Shown here: positions 33,143 through 41,700 of the stretch, piece by piece | Layout: the number at the start of each line of letters is the position of its first letter | How positions within the stretch are numbered: the first letter of the stretch is position 1 | Assembly: GCA_016710285.1 (NCBI GenBank) | Contig: JADJXR010000001.1 | Coordinates: forward strand, 186,001-250,000 | Origin: Chlorobiota bacterium | GTDB lineage: Bacteria; Bacteroidota; Ignavibacteria; OLB7 | DNA: 64,000 nt | Direction of reading: 5' to 3' | Notes under the pieces: generated by a model | Told to the model about the DNA's origin: nothing | Databases searched by the model: none | Seen by the model: the letters and a program-made list of their open reading frames with translations, nothing else | Made by a program: the position numbers and the translations under genes

Positions 33143-35080
33143 ATGCTGATTGAGCTTCATTCGCTGACCTCACACTCCCCCGCCAACCTGAATCGCGATG
33201 ATTTGGGCCGTCCAAAATCGGCGGTGTTCGGTGGGGTCAATCGCGCACGCATCTCTTCGCAGGCGATTAAGCGTTCGATCCGAACCTCCAATTACGTTGA
33301 AGAGACGTTGCATCATGGAATCTCCACGCGCTCGCGCCAGATTCCCAAAATGATTTATGAGGAGTTGCTGCCGGAGTTCCAGGGGGACCCGGCAAGGGCC
33401 GCGAGGCTGAAGGACGTTTGCCGCGCTCTTCCCGGGGCGTTCGGCAAGGTGGACGCGCAGCATGAGATGCAGACCAGCCAGATCGTCTTCCTGACACCCG
33501 ATGAGATTTCCCGGACGGCCAGCTACGTCCGGGAAATCGTCAGGGGCGATGAGAAGTTGACGCAGGCGGCGGTGAAGGAACTGATTGCTGGCGCGGCGGC
33601 GGCAATCGGCCTGAACCGCAACCCAGGCGATGGCGTGGATATGGCGCTGTTCGGACGCATGACCACCGACGACGCTAACTCCTTCGCCTCGGTGGATGCT
33701 GCCATGCAGGTTGCCCACGCCATCAGCACCCACGCCGTCACACCAGAAACCGATTGGTTCACCGCCGTTGACGACGTGCTTACCGACAACGATGAACGAG
33801 GCAGCGGGCACATCGGCGAGATAGAGTTCAACAGCGCGACTTTCTACAAATACTTCTCCTGCAACCTCCCGTTGCTGGTGAAGAACATGAACGGCGCAAG
33901 CGAGGACGCAATTGACGCGCTGGCAACGGTGCTGGACGCAGCCTGCCGGGTGACACCATCGGGGAAGCAGAACTCCTACGCCTCGCACTCGCTTGCCGAC
34001 ACGGTGTTGCTGGTGATTCGCCAGCAGCGGATTCCGGTTTCGCTGGCCAATGCGTTCGAGCGGCCGGTCCCGAAGGATGAAACCCTCGGGTATCTGGCCC
34101 CTTCCCGCGCCAGAATGCTGCGCCACTACCGCGACCTTGCGGAAAGCTACTCGCTGAATGATCGCGCCATCTGCTTCTGCTCCGATAGCGAAGCCCGCAG
34201 CCAGCTGCAGGCATTGCTTCCGTCCGGCACCCAGATGGTAGGATCGCTGAAGGAGCTGTTCGACATCATGTGGACGATGATTGCGCGGACCACTCCGGCC
34301 ACGCCAGCGGCGCGGCGGGCAACGCCAGCACGTGCCGAAGCAATCACCGCAGCAATCACCGCGCCTGCCGAACAGCAGACATCGGTTCCATCGCCATCAT
34401 TGCCTTCAACTTCATTACCGACTTCATCGCCAACTCCGCCGCAAACTTCACGACCAGCGGTGTCAAGGTTTTTCCCGGCATCCGAAACAGGGGGAGCAGG
34501 AATGGAGGAGGGATCGGGGGAGTTGTTCGGTAGCGATCAAACGATCAGAACAAGCGACCCGAACGCGCCAAAGCGTGGACGTGGCCGTCCGCCAAAGGAC
34601 CCGAACGCGCCGCCAAAACCAAAGCCGGAGCCTGCCGATCCGAACGCGCCAAAACGTGGGCGTGGTCGTCCGCCAAAGAACCCGAACGCGCCGCCAAAAC
34701 CAAAGCCGGAGCCTGCCGACCCGAACGCGCCAAAGCGTGGACGTGGTCGCCCACCGAAGGACCCGAACGCGCCGCCAAAACCAAAGCCGCAACCTGCCGA
34801 CCCGAACGCGCCAAAGCGTGGACGTGGTCGCCCACGGAAGGACGCACAAACTGCGTCCCAAACTGCGCCGCACGCCATGCCAGCACCGCAGGATGATGCG
34901 GCGGCAATGGATGCGGCGATGGAGATTGCAGCAATCGAGATGGATGCGGCAATCGAGGCTTCGGCAATCGAGACTTCCGCGCCGGGGCTGCCAACCACGG
35001 AGCCAGACGCGGCAGCCGAACCGCAACAGCAATCAACAACCGAAACCGACCATGACGTAATGGATGGAGGGAGTATATGA
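33143..35080 (+). CDS. cas7e: Cas7e copy 2 with a C-terminal AT-hook tail
   Basis: The 645-residue product has a complete Cas7e core (residues 1-~390, starting M-L-I-E-L-H-S-L-T-S-H-S-P). A Thr/Ser/Pro/Ala-rich linker follows (~390-471). Four AT-hook motifs K-R-G-R-G-R-P-P-K (the last P-R-K) then lie in 27-residue units from residue 472, each preceded by D-P-N-A-P and separated by P-K-P-K-P-E-P. An Asp/Ala/Met/Ile-rich, then Gln-rich tail ends the protein. Canonical Cas7e is ~360-390 residues, so the tail is an addition. AT-hooks bind the minor groove of A+T-rich DNA. The start at 33143 lies seven bases after AGGAG, only 2 bp after the copy 1 stop, and matches the copy 1 N-terminus. It overlaps cas5e by 4 bp. 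Confidence 0.93.
   Translation: MLIELHSLTSHSPANLNRDDLGRPKSAVFGGVNRARISSQAIKRSIRTSNYVEETLHHGISTRSRQIPKMIYEELLPEFQGDPARAARLKDVCRALPGAFGKVDAQHEMQTSQIVFLTPDEISRTASYVREIVRGDEKLTQAAVKELIAGAAAAIGLNRNPGDGVDMALFGRMTTDDANSFASVDAAMQVAHAISTHAVTPETDWFTAVDDVLTDNDERGSGHIGEIEFNSATFYKYFSCNLPLLVKNMNGASEDAIDALATVLDAACRVTPSGKQNSYASHSLADTVLLVIRQQRIPVSLANAFERPVPKDETLGYLAPSRARMLRHYRDLAESYSLNDRAICFCSDSEARSQLQALLPSGTQMVGSLKELFDIMWTMIARTTPATPAARRATPARAEAITAAITAPAEQQTSVPSPSLPSTSLPTSSPTPPQTSRPAVSRFFPASETGGAGMEEGSGELFGSDQTIRTSDPNAPKRGRGRPPKDPNAPPKPKPEPADPNAPKRGRGRPPKNPNAPPKPKPEPADPNAPKRGRGRPPKDPNAPPKPKPQPADPNAPKRGRGRPRKDAQTASQTAPHAMPAPQDDAAAMDAAMEIAAIEMDAAIEASAIETSAPGLPTTEPDAAAEPQQQSTTETDHDVMDGGSI
34556..34840 (+). repeat. 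81-bp tandem repeats encoding AT-hooks
   Basis: Units begin at 34556, 34637, 34718 and 34799. The first three are 81 bp (27 codons) and the fourth is a 42-bp half unit ending in the P-R-K variant. The DNA units are nearly identical, with scattered third-position changes, so the number of hooks can vary by slippage. Confidence 0.93.
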
Positions 35081-35886
35081 ACGGATTTATCCTTCACCTT
35101 CAAGGCCCGATGATGAGCTATGCCGACACAGGATTCGGGCAACTGCGTGAGCAAGGAACGGCCCCAAGCCGTTCGGCAGTGATCGGCATTATCGCCGCCG
35201 GAATGGGCCTTGAGCGTGGCGACCGCGCGCTGCTGGACCTGCATCAATCGCTGCGGATCCACACCGCGTGCGCGCTTCCCGGGGCAGTCCTCACCGACTA
35301 TCACACGGTCCTGACCGCCGGCTACGACGAGTACGACGCAACCCGGCTCCGCCGCGAAGGGGCCAAAGGAAACCCAACGCTGACATGGCGCAGCTACCAT
35401 CTGGATGCCCATTTCACCGCGCTGGTGGAGAGCAACGACGCAGAGTTGATTGCCAAGTGCCAGACGGCATTGATGGACCCGGTGTTCATCAGCTATCTGG
35501 GTCGCCGCTCCTGCGTTCCCACCATTCCGCTGCGCCCTGAGCCGGCCGAGGGGGACTCGATTGAGCAGGCGTTGCGAAGCTCGGTGCAAGCCGCACGCCT
35601 CCGCCGCAAAGAATCGGTGGGATACCTGCCGAAAGGGCTTACGGGGTTCGATGCTTACTTGGACACCGCCGAGGATTTATCCAGCACCGGGCTGCAATTG
35701 GTGGCGCGTGGTTGGCGGCGGGACCTGCTGGTGGCAATGCCCCGCTCCTACGTCAACCGGACGGTGGGGCATTACCGGGGCGACCTTCCAACGGCAGCGA
35801 AGCAAGGGGATCAACCGAGTCAATCGGAGCCGCAAACGCCTTCATCATCAACCAGCAACGAGAGGTTCTTCCATGATGCACCTTAG
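35077..35886 (+). CDS. cas5e: Cascade subunit Cas5e (CasD)
   Basis: The 269-residue product starts M-N-G-F-I-L-H-L-Q-G-P-M-M-S-Y with the S-R-S-A-V-I-G-I-I-A-A typical of Cas5e, a RAMP-fold protein that caps the crRNA 5' handle. It has R-R-S-C-V-P near residue 145, as in CasD. It overlaps cas7e copy 2 by 4 bp and cas6e by 14 bp. The last ~35 residues are Ser/Gln/Pro-rich and may be disordered. Confidence 0.93.
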   Translation: MNGFILHLQGPMMSYADTGFGQLREQGTAPSRSAVIGIIAAGMGLERGDRALLDLHQSLRIHTACALPGAVLTDYHTVLTAGYDEYDATRLRREGAKGNPTLTWRSYHLDAHFTALVESNDAELIAKCQTALMDPVFISYLGRRSCVPTIPLRPEPAEGDSIEQALRSSVQAARLRRKESVGYLPKGLTGFDAYLDTAEDLSSTGLQLVARGWRRDLLVAMPRSYVNRTVGHYRGDLPTAAKQGDQPSQSEPQTPSSSTSNERFFHDAP

Positions 35887-36583
35887 CCTTCTGACGCTTC
35901 CCCACAGCGCGATGCGCTGGCGGTTTCTGGAGCCATATCAGCTTCATCAAATCATCTGGAAAGCCTTCCCCGGAATCCCGCAGGGCCCGGAGGGGAATCG
36001 CCCCTTCCTTTATCGCCATAACGAGGAGGAAACGGCGCACTCCATCTTGGTGCAATCGGCAGTGAAGCCCGATTGGCGGCATTTGGATAACGAGGCCGAA
36101 GGATCAACCGCGCAGGTGCGGACCATTGATCCGCAGAACATGAAGCCTGGGATGCGGCTACGATTTCTGCTTCGGGCCAACCCCGTTGTTGAGCGGAAGG
36201 GATACGCCGACAACCGCTCGCGGCGGATTGTTGTGGGGGGCGGATTACTGCACGTGGCCAAGAAAACGGGAGTGGAGATAGCCCAGCTGGACGACCGCGA
36301 GCAACGGCTGACGGCATGGATTGAACGGAAAGGAGCCGAGGGTGGGTTTGCCATCGAGCGCGACGAGCTTTCCCGTCCGCTTCTGATGATTGCCCCGAAC
36401 CACGACTACCTGATTCGCCGTTCGCGCAACCGGAAGGCCGAGCCGATGACCTTCACCGGCGTTGACTTTGAGGGGATACTTCGCATCACCGATGCCGAAG
36501 CGTTTGCCGAAGCATGGCAGCGCGGAATCGGTCGCGGAAAAGCCTTCGGGTTTGGGCTGATAACGGTGGCGAAGGTGGAGTAG
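35873..36583 (+). CDS. cas6e: CRISPR RNA endoribonuclease Cas6e (CasE)
   Basis: The 236-residue product has Y22-x-x-H25 in E-P-Y-Q-L-H-Q-I-I-W-K-A-F-P. That His aligns with the catalytic His of Cas6e. The glycine-rich loop G-I-G-R-G-K-A-F-G-F-G lies near the C-terminus. It cuts pre-crRNA at the base of the repeat hairpin and stays bound to the 3' hairpin. The start is fixed by GAGAGG seven bases upstream and lies inside the end of cas5e. The open frame's longer upstream extension is a shadow of cas5e. Confidence 0.93.
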   Translation: MMHLSLLTLPHSAMRWRFLEPYQLHQIIWKAFPGIPQGPEGNRPFLYRHNEEETAHSILVQSAVKPDWRHLDNEAEGSTAQVRTIDPQNMKPGMRLRFLLRANPVVERKGYADNRSRRIVVGGGLLHVAKKTGVEIAQLDDREQRLTAWIERKGAEGGFAIERDELSRPLLMIAPNHDYLIRRSRNRKAEPMTFTGVDFEGILRITDAEAFAEAWQRGIGRGKAFGFGLITVAKVE

Positions 36584-36691
36584 CAAGGTGGAGTAACGTC
36601 GGTTCCCCAAAGCAAAGGGTTCCGGCAGGCGAAGGACGTTCTGTGGCGAAGGATTGTTCTTTGACAACTGAATTTTTTTGGATCACAACAT

Positions 36692-36736
36692 CAACGCCTC
36701 TGCTGCGGACGCAAGGCTTCAGCAGGGGCGTTGTTT
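36692..36736 (+). terminator. Hairpin between cas6e and cas1
   Basis: A 14-bp stem (CAACGCCTCTGCTG against CAGCAGGGGCGTTG, one G-T pair) with a 14-nt loop is followed by TTT. It probably ends or attenuates the Cascade transcript. A TTGACA at 36661-36666 lies upstream, so a cas1 promoter could start before the hairpin. Confidence 0.55.
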
Positions 36737-36781
36737 CATCAACACTATTCCACACCAAACGATTGTTTTACAACATCAGCA

Positions 36782-37825
36782 ATGAACACTTTTTCCATGC
36801 CAGTGATGCCAATGAAGGCGCGACTTTCCATCATTGACATCCAATACGCAAACATTGACGTTGACGGCAGCGCATTGGTGATTACCGACAAGAACGGCAT
36901 TGCGGCACAGCTTCCCGTTGGGGCAACCACCGTGCTGATGCTGGAGCCTGGGACCACCATCACGCACGCTGCCGTAAAACTGTGTGCCGATGCCCGCACC
37001 CTGATTATCTGGACCGGGGAAGCTGGCGTTCGGCTCTACTCGGCAGCGCAGGAAGGGGGCGCGCACACCTACCGTCTGTTGCGGCAGGCGCGGCTTGCGT
37101 TGGACCCCAAAAAGCGATTGAACGTTGCACGCGAGATGTACCGAATTCGATTCAAGGAGGAGGCTCCATCGCGCCGCTCGATCCAGCAACTGCGCGGGAT
37201 GGAAGGGGCGCGGGTGCGGGAGCGGTACAAACAACTCAGCAAAGAATATGGCGTTGAGTGGAGCGGGCGAAACTACGACCGCAGCGAATGGGGTTCGCAG
37301 GACGCGATCAACAAGGCGGTCAGCGCGGCGAACAGTTGCTTGTACGGGGTTTGCCACGCAGCAATTGTGATTGCCGGATACAGCGCGGCGTTGGGGTTCA
37401 TCCACACCGGCTATCCGCTGGCGTTCGTGCACGACCTTGCCGACATCTGGAAAATGGATTTAAGCGTTCCGGTAGCGTTCAGGGCAGTGGCGCAAGGGGA
37501 GCATGGCGCAAGCGAGCGGGTGCGGCATCTTCTGCGCGACGAGTTCCGGCGTTGCGGATTACTGGAGCGCGTTATCCCAACCATCGAGCATCTTCTGAAC
37601 GCCGGCGAACCCGATGGCGAGCCACCAGAAGAGCTTGGCGGCGCACGCCCCGAAGCCACCTTGCCGGAGGACGCGCCGTGGTACAGCTCCACCAACAGCG
37701 CGGCCGAGCGTGCCGCCGCCGCAGCCGAACTTCCGCTGCTGGACCCACGCGACCTAAAGATGAGCATCTTGGGCCACACCAAAGAGGAGGAGGAAGAATG
37801 GAATCCATTTGGAGATTGGGAGTAG
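36782..37825 (+). CDS. cas1: CRISPR adaptation integrase Cas1 (type I-E)
   Basis: The 347-residue product aligns with E. coli Cas1e over its length. The metal ligands fall at the same numbers: Glu141 in R-G-M-E-G-A-R-V-R, His208 in F-I-H-T-G, Asp218 and Asp221 in V-H-D-L-A-D-I-W-K. With Cas2 it captures protospacers and inserts them at the leader end. The chosen ATG has no clear Shine-Dalgarno site, and further in-frame ATGs follow within 11 codons. The C-terminal ~60 residues (Pro/Glu/Ala-rich) exceed the usual end. cas2 does not follow directly: a 488-bp gap with an inverted-repeat element intervenes. Confidence 0.95.
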   Translation: MNTFSMPVMPMKARLSIIDIQYANIDVDGSALVITDKNGIAAQLPVGATTVLMLEPGTTITHAAVKLCADARTLIIWTGEAGVRLYSAAQEGGAHTYRLLRQARLALDPKKRLNVAREMYRIRFKEEAPSRRSIQQLRGMEGARVRERYKQLSKEYGVEWSGRNYDRSEWGSQDAINKAVSAANSCLYGVCHAAIVIAGYSAALGFIHTGYPLAFVHDLADIWKMDLSVPVAFRAVAQGEHGASERVRHLLRDEFRRCGLLERVIPTIEHLLNAGEPDGEPPEELGGARPEATLPEDAPWYSSTNSAAERAAAAAELPLLDPRDLKMSILGHTKEEEEEWNPFGDWE

Positions 37826-37878
37826 CGGGGGGGTGACCACTGAAAACGATGGAGCCTACCAATCCGCCACCGCACCAG

Positions 37879-37990
37879 CCCCCTCCCCGCCTCCCCCAAT
37901 TCTGGGGGAGGGGACCGTAGCAGTGGCGTGAGATTCAGAGAGAAAGGGGGCCAGCCAAACCCTTTTCCCCCCAGCATTGGGGGGACCCGT
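37879..37990. repeat. Interspersed inverted-repeat element, copy B, between cas1 and cas2
   Basis: Same ends as the element at 5314-5427: CCTCCCCCAATTCTGGGGGA on the left and CCCCCAGCATTGGGGGG on the right, with a different 50-60-bp core. Downstream similarity (GTAGcCCGTCAG ... CAAGCA) is also shared. The remaining ~320 bp of the cas1-cas2 gap holds no credible gene. The element's strong hairpins could terminate the cas1 transcript. Confidence 0.7.
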
Positions 37991-38313
37991 AGCCCGTCAG
38001 AGCCAAGCAGGGAACCACAAGGCAGCGTAAGTACGAAGCCGTCCGACTCTACTCAACCTCAGCAGCCTAACGATAGATGGAATTGAAGACTCCGCATTGC
38101 AAGCGTGACTCCTTGACAACAAGGGAGTGCAGCGGAATCCACCAGCATAGCACTCCCCTCTTTCTCCTTTCTCTCCCCACTCTCCGTGGCAAATGCTGGC
38201 AGCGGCCAGTGGCGTTCGACGAAGCATCAGCCGCCGCGCAACCATTTCCCATCGCCACGTTGGCAACCGTCGGCGGCGTTCAACACATCAACCACTAATC
38301 ATCAATTCCTGCA

Positions 38314-38646
38314 ATGACGATTTATTCACTTGAGCGATCGCCGCAGAAGCTGCGGGGGATGTTATCACGCTACTGTTTGGAGGTACGTGCGGGGTTATTC
38401 GTAGGGCGGCTGGACTCTCGGATGCGAGAGCTACTGTGGGAGAAAGTGGAGCAGTTAGCAAACGAGAAAACCAGTGCGGTAATGATTTGGCGGGCATCGA
38501 ACGAGCAGGGCTACGAGTTCCGCACGTTGGGTCACGACCGCCGGATACCAGTGCTGGTGGATGGAATTTGGCTGGTGCAACAGCAGCCACCGAAGGCACC
38601 GGCGAAGCGATCCACCGGCAACCGAAACAACGCCACCGACAAATAA
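38314..38646 (+). CDS. cas2: CRISPR adaptation protein Cas2 (type I-E)
   Basis: The 110-residue product shows the Cas2e pattern L-R-G-M-L-S-R-Y-C-L-E-V-R-A-G-L-F-V-G, a central V-M-I-W-R-A-S-N-E-Q-G-Y-E-F-R-T and R-R-x-P-V-x-V-D-G-x-x-L-V. It dimerises between two Cas1 dimers in the spacer integrase. The last ~20 residues (Pro/Lys/Asn-rich) are an extension. It needs its own promoter because of the large gap after cas1, and its stop lies only 48 bp before the first repeat. Confidence 0.93.
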   Translation: MTIYSLERSPQKLRGMLSRYCLEVRAGLFVGRLDSRMRELLWEKVEQLANEKTSAVMIWRASNEQGYEFRTLGHDRRIPVLVDGIWLVQQQPPKAPAKRSTGNRNNATDK

Positions 38647-38694
38647 TGCTGGCACAATTCAACAAAAAGTGCCATTTTCAGCGCGTTCTCAAGT
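38647..38694 (+). promoter_or_regulatory. CRISPR leader region
   Basis: Forty-eight bases separate the cas2 stop from the first repeat. They are moderately A+T-rich at the start (CAATTCAACAAAAAG). The leader side is assigned here because cas2 adjoins, because the repeat reads in the same sense as other I-E repeats, and because the repeats at the far end are the degenerate ones. The array promoter may lie inside cas2. No IHF site was identified. Confidence 0.55.
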
Positions 38695-38722
38695 CTGTTC
38701 CCTGCACACGCGGGGATGAGGC
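38695..38722 (+). repeat. Damaged leader-proximal CRISPR repeat with a 9-nt spacer
   Basis: The first 25 bases match the consensus, but the end reads GATGAGGC instead of GATGATCC, and only nine bases (38723-38731) precede the next repeat. The unit is 37 instead of 61 bp, as if about 24 bp spanning the repeat end and the spacer start were lost. Confidence 0.85.
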
Positions 38723-41700
38723 TCAACGCTTCTGTTCCCTGCACACGCGGGGATGATCCGGGTTTTATGAAGGCCGGAACGTCTCCGGTCATCTGTTCCC
38801 TGCACACGCGGGGATGATCCGCGAAAGCATCGCACGATGTTCGGCGTTGCATCCTGTTCCCTGCACACGCGGGGATGATCCTCCATACTTCAGCGGGGTC
38901 CGCTGCGGCATCACCTGTTCCCTGCACACGCGGGGATGATCCCAGATTCATCGGTGATGTACGCAGGGATACCACCTGTTCCCTGCACACGCGGGGATGA
39001 TCCCGAAGGTATCGAAATTGATCGGATAATGATTGACTGTTCCCTGCACACGCGGGGATGATCCTTGCGCGGCATGAAGCAACAACAGAAAATCCCCTGT
39101 TCCCTGCACACGCGGGGATGATCCCCCGTGCGTGCTTTGCGCCACAGTGAAGGAAGTCTGTTCCCTGCACACGCGGGGATGATCCCCGCGTTCTACTACC
39201 TCCTCGGCAACGTCACAACTGTTCCCTGCACACGCGGGGATGATCCCCCGGAAGGCCTTTCAGTAAAGGCCTTGCGCCCCTGTTCCCTGCACACGCGGGG
39301 ATGATCCCAGCCCGAACAAGGCCGCAAACGATGGACTTGGCTGTTCCCTGCACACGCGGGGATGATCCCTGTGGGGGCCGCGAAACGTTGCCCCAATTCA
39401 GCTGTTCCCTGCACACGCGGGGATGATCCCCCGAAGGCGATGCAAGTGCTAAGCGGGAACGCCTGTTCCCTGCACACGCGGGGATGATCCCCGTTGTTGC
39501 CCGCAAGCTAGAGGCAACAATGGCTGTTCCCTGCACACGCGGGGATGATCCGCGGCAACTGATCGCCCTCTTGGGCCTTCGCCGCTGTTCCCTGCACACG
39601 CGGGGATGATCCCGGCAAAAACGGTGTTCCGGCAGGGAGCACCGAACTGTTCCCTGCACACGCGGGGATGATCCCGGTCGCAACCGAAGCGGGCGGAACC
39701 GCTTCCACTGTTCCCTGCACACGCGGGGATGATCCCACGTCAAGCGGGAATCGGGGAAGTCAGCGCGACTGTTCCCTGCACACGCGGGGATGATCCTTTT
39801 CCATCGGATTCTTGGGTTATTAGGTTAGCCTGTTCCCTGCACACGCGGGGATGATCCCTCCTCCCGCGAGACCAGCACCCACTTGAAATACTGTTCCCTG
39901 CACACGCGGGGATGATCCCCCTTGATGGCGGCGCGTCCGTGAACCTCTTACCTGTTCCCTGCACACGCGGGGATGATCCTTCAGCGAAAAATATTTCCCG
40001 TTCAACTCCAAGCTGTTCCCTGCACACGCGGGGATGATCCCATCCCCCGCAACCAGTTGTTGGCCATATCGGCCTGTTCCCTGCACACGCGGGGATGATC
40101 CCTTCATCAACCTTTTATCAGGTAACGACATGGCCTGTTCCCTGCACACGCGGGGATGATCCCGGCTCATAGATACTCTCCGGTAAGTATGACCTCTGTT
40201 CCCTGCACACGCGGGGATGATCCCGACCTTATCGCCCAGCGCCGAACCCTGGTGGGCTGTTCCCTGCACACGCGGGGATGATCCCATTACCTTCCTCCTG
40301 TATCCGCGCTTCCTGTTCTGTTCCCTGCACACGCGGGGATGATCCCAAACCAACAACCAACAAACCAAACCAACCCAACTGTTCCCTGCACACGCGGGGA
40401 TGATCCCCGAACACCGGAGGATTTGCGATATGACCGACACTGTTCCCTGCACACGCGGGGATGATCCTCGTGTCGTACGCGCCGCTGTTGCGGTAGATTT
40501 CTGTTCCCTGCACACGCGGGGATGATCCGCTCAATATTCCAACCGTAGTGATCGCGCCAATCTGTTCCCTGCACACGCGGGGATGATCCCTTGGCCTTAA
40601 AAAGCCGTGGCGACACCAGCGCCTGTTCCCTGCACACGCGGGGATGATCCCTATGTGAAGTGTTGATGCAGCAACCCCCCGCGCTGTTCCCTGCACACGC
40701 GGGGATGATCCCACATTATCGGCAAAGGAAAAGAAAAAGGTGGCCTGTTCCCTGCACACGCGGGGATGATCCCCTAACAAAACGAGCAACACAACGCAAC
40801 ATGGACTGTTCCCTGCACACGCGGGGATGATCCCTCCCTGCAGCCGGTTCTGTTGTTGAGCTGTCACTGTTCCCTGCACACGCGGGGATGATCCGATATT
40901 GTCATGCTACAAGGAGCTAGGTAAGCGCTGTTCCCTGCACACGCGGGGATGATCCCGAATAATTGGAACAGACCATACAGTTGTCGCCCTGTTCCCTGCA
41001 CACGCGGGGATGATCCGTACCCCGCATGTGCTGCACCATCAGCAGAGGACTGTTCCCTGCACACGCGGGGATGATCCCGCCATCTATCCACGGATGTTCT
41101 CAATCTCTCGCTGTTCCCTGCACACGCGGGGATGATCCCCAACGAAGGTGATCCTAACGGTGGCTCACCTCCTGTTCCCTGCACACGCGGGGATGATCCT
41201 GATCTTGCCGCCTTCTCGCAGGATACGATACCCTGTTCCCTGCACACGCGGGGATGATCCCACCAACACGGGCAACGGTCTTGTGGTGACGCTCTGTTCC
41301 CTGCACACGCGGGGATGATCCCCCCGTCAGTCCCTGCGAATAGCTCTCCCTGTTCTGTTCCCTGCACACGCGGGGATGATCCCTCGGTAGGAACGGGCGG
41401 ATCAGCTCTAACCGACTGTTCCCTGCACACGCGGGGATGATCCGCTCTCTTCCGGCACGAAGCAAGGCAGTGACGCCTGTTCCCTGCACACGCGGGGATG
41501 ATCCCGGGGCAACGTTACTTGCGGTGGACTTTCGTGGCTGTTCCCTGCACACGCGGGGATGATCCCCTTTAACACAGCACCAACATGGCAGACCAAGACT
41601 GTTCCCTGCACACGCGGGGATGATCCCGGTGAATCCAAACCAGAAGTAGCAAAGTCCGACTGTTCCCTGCACACGCGGGGATGATCCGTTTCAGCGCGGG

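Noticed and set aside
34281..35060. Arg/Gln-rich alternative frame of 259 codons over the AT-hook region
   Set aside because: It is a frame shadow of the tandem repeats in cas7e copy 2. The Cas7e frame is continuous with the conserved core and overlaps cas5e correctly.
38319..38335. Partial pseudo-spacer match at the cas2 start (TTATTcACTt)
   Set aside because: Eight of eleven bases match, but the preceding dinucleotide is GA rather than AA and there are mismatches in the seed. Probably coincidence.
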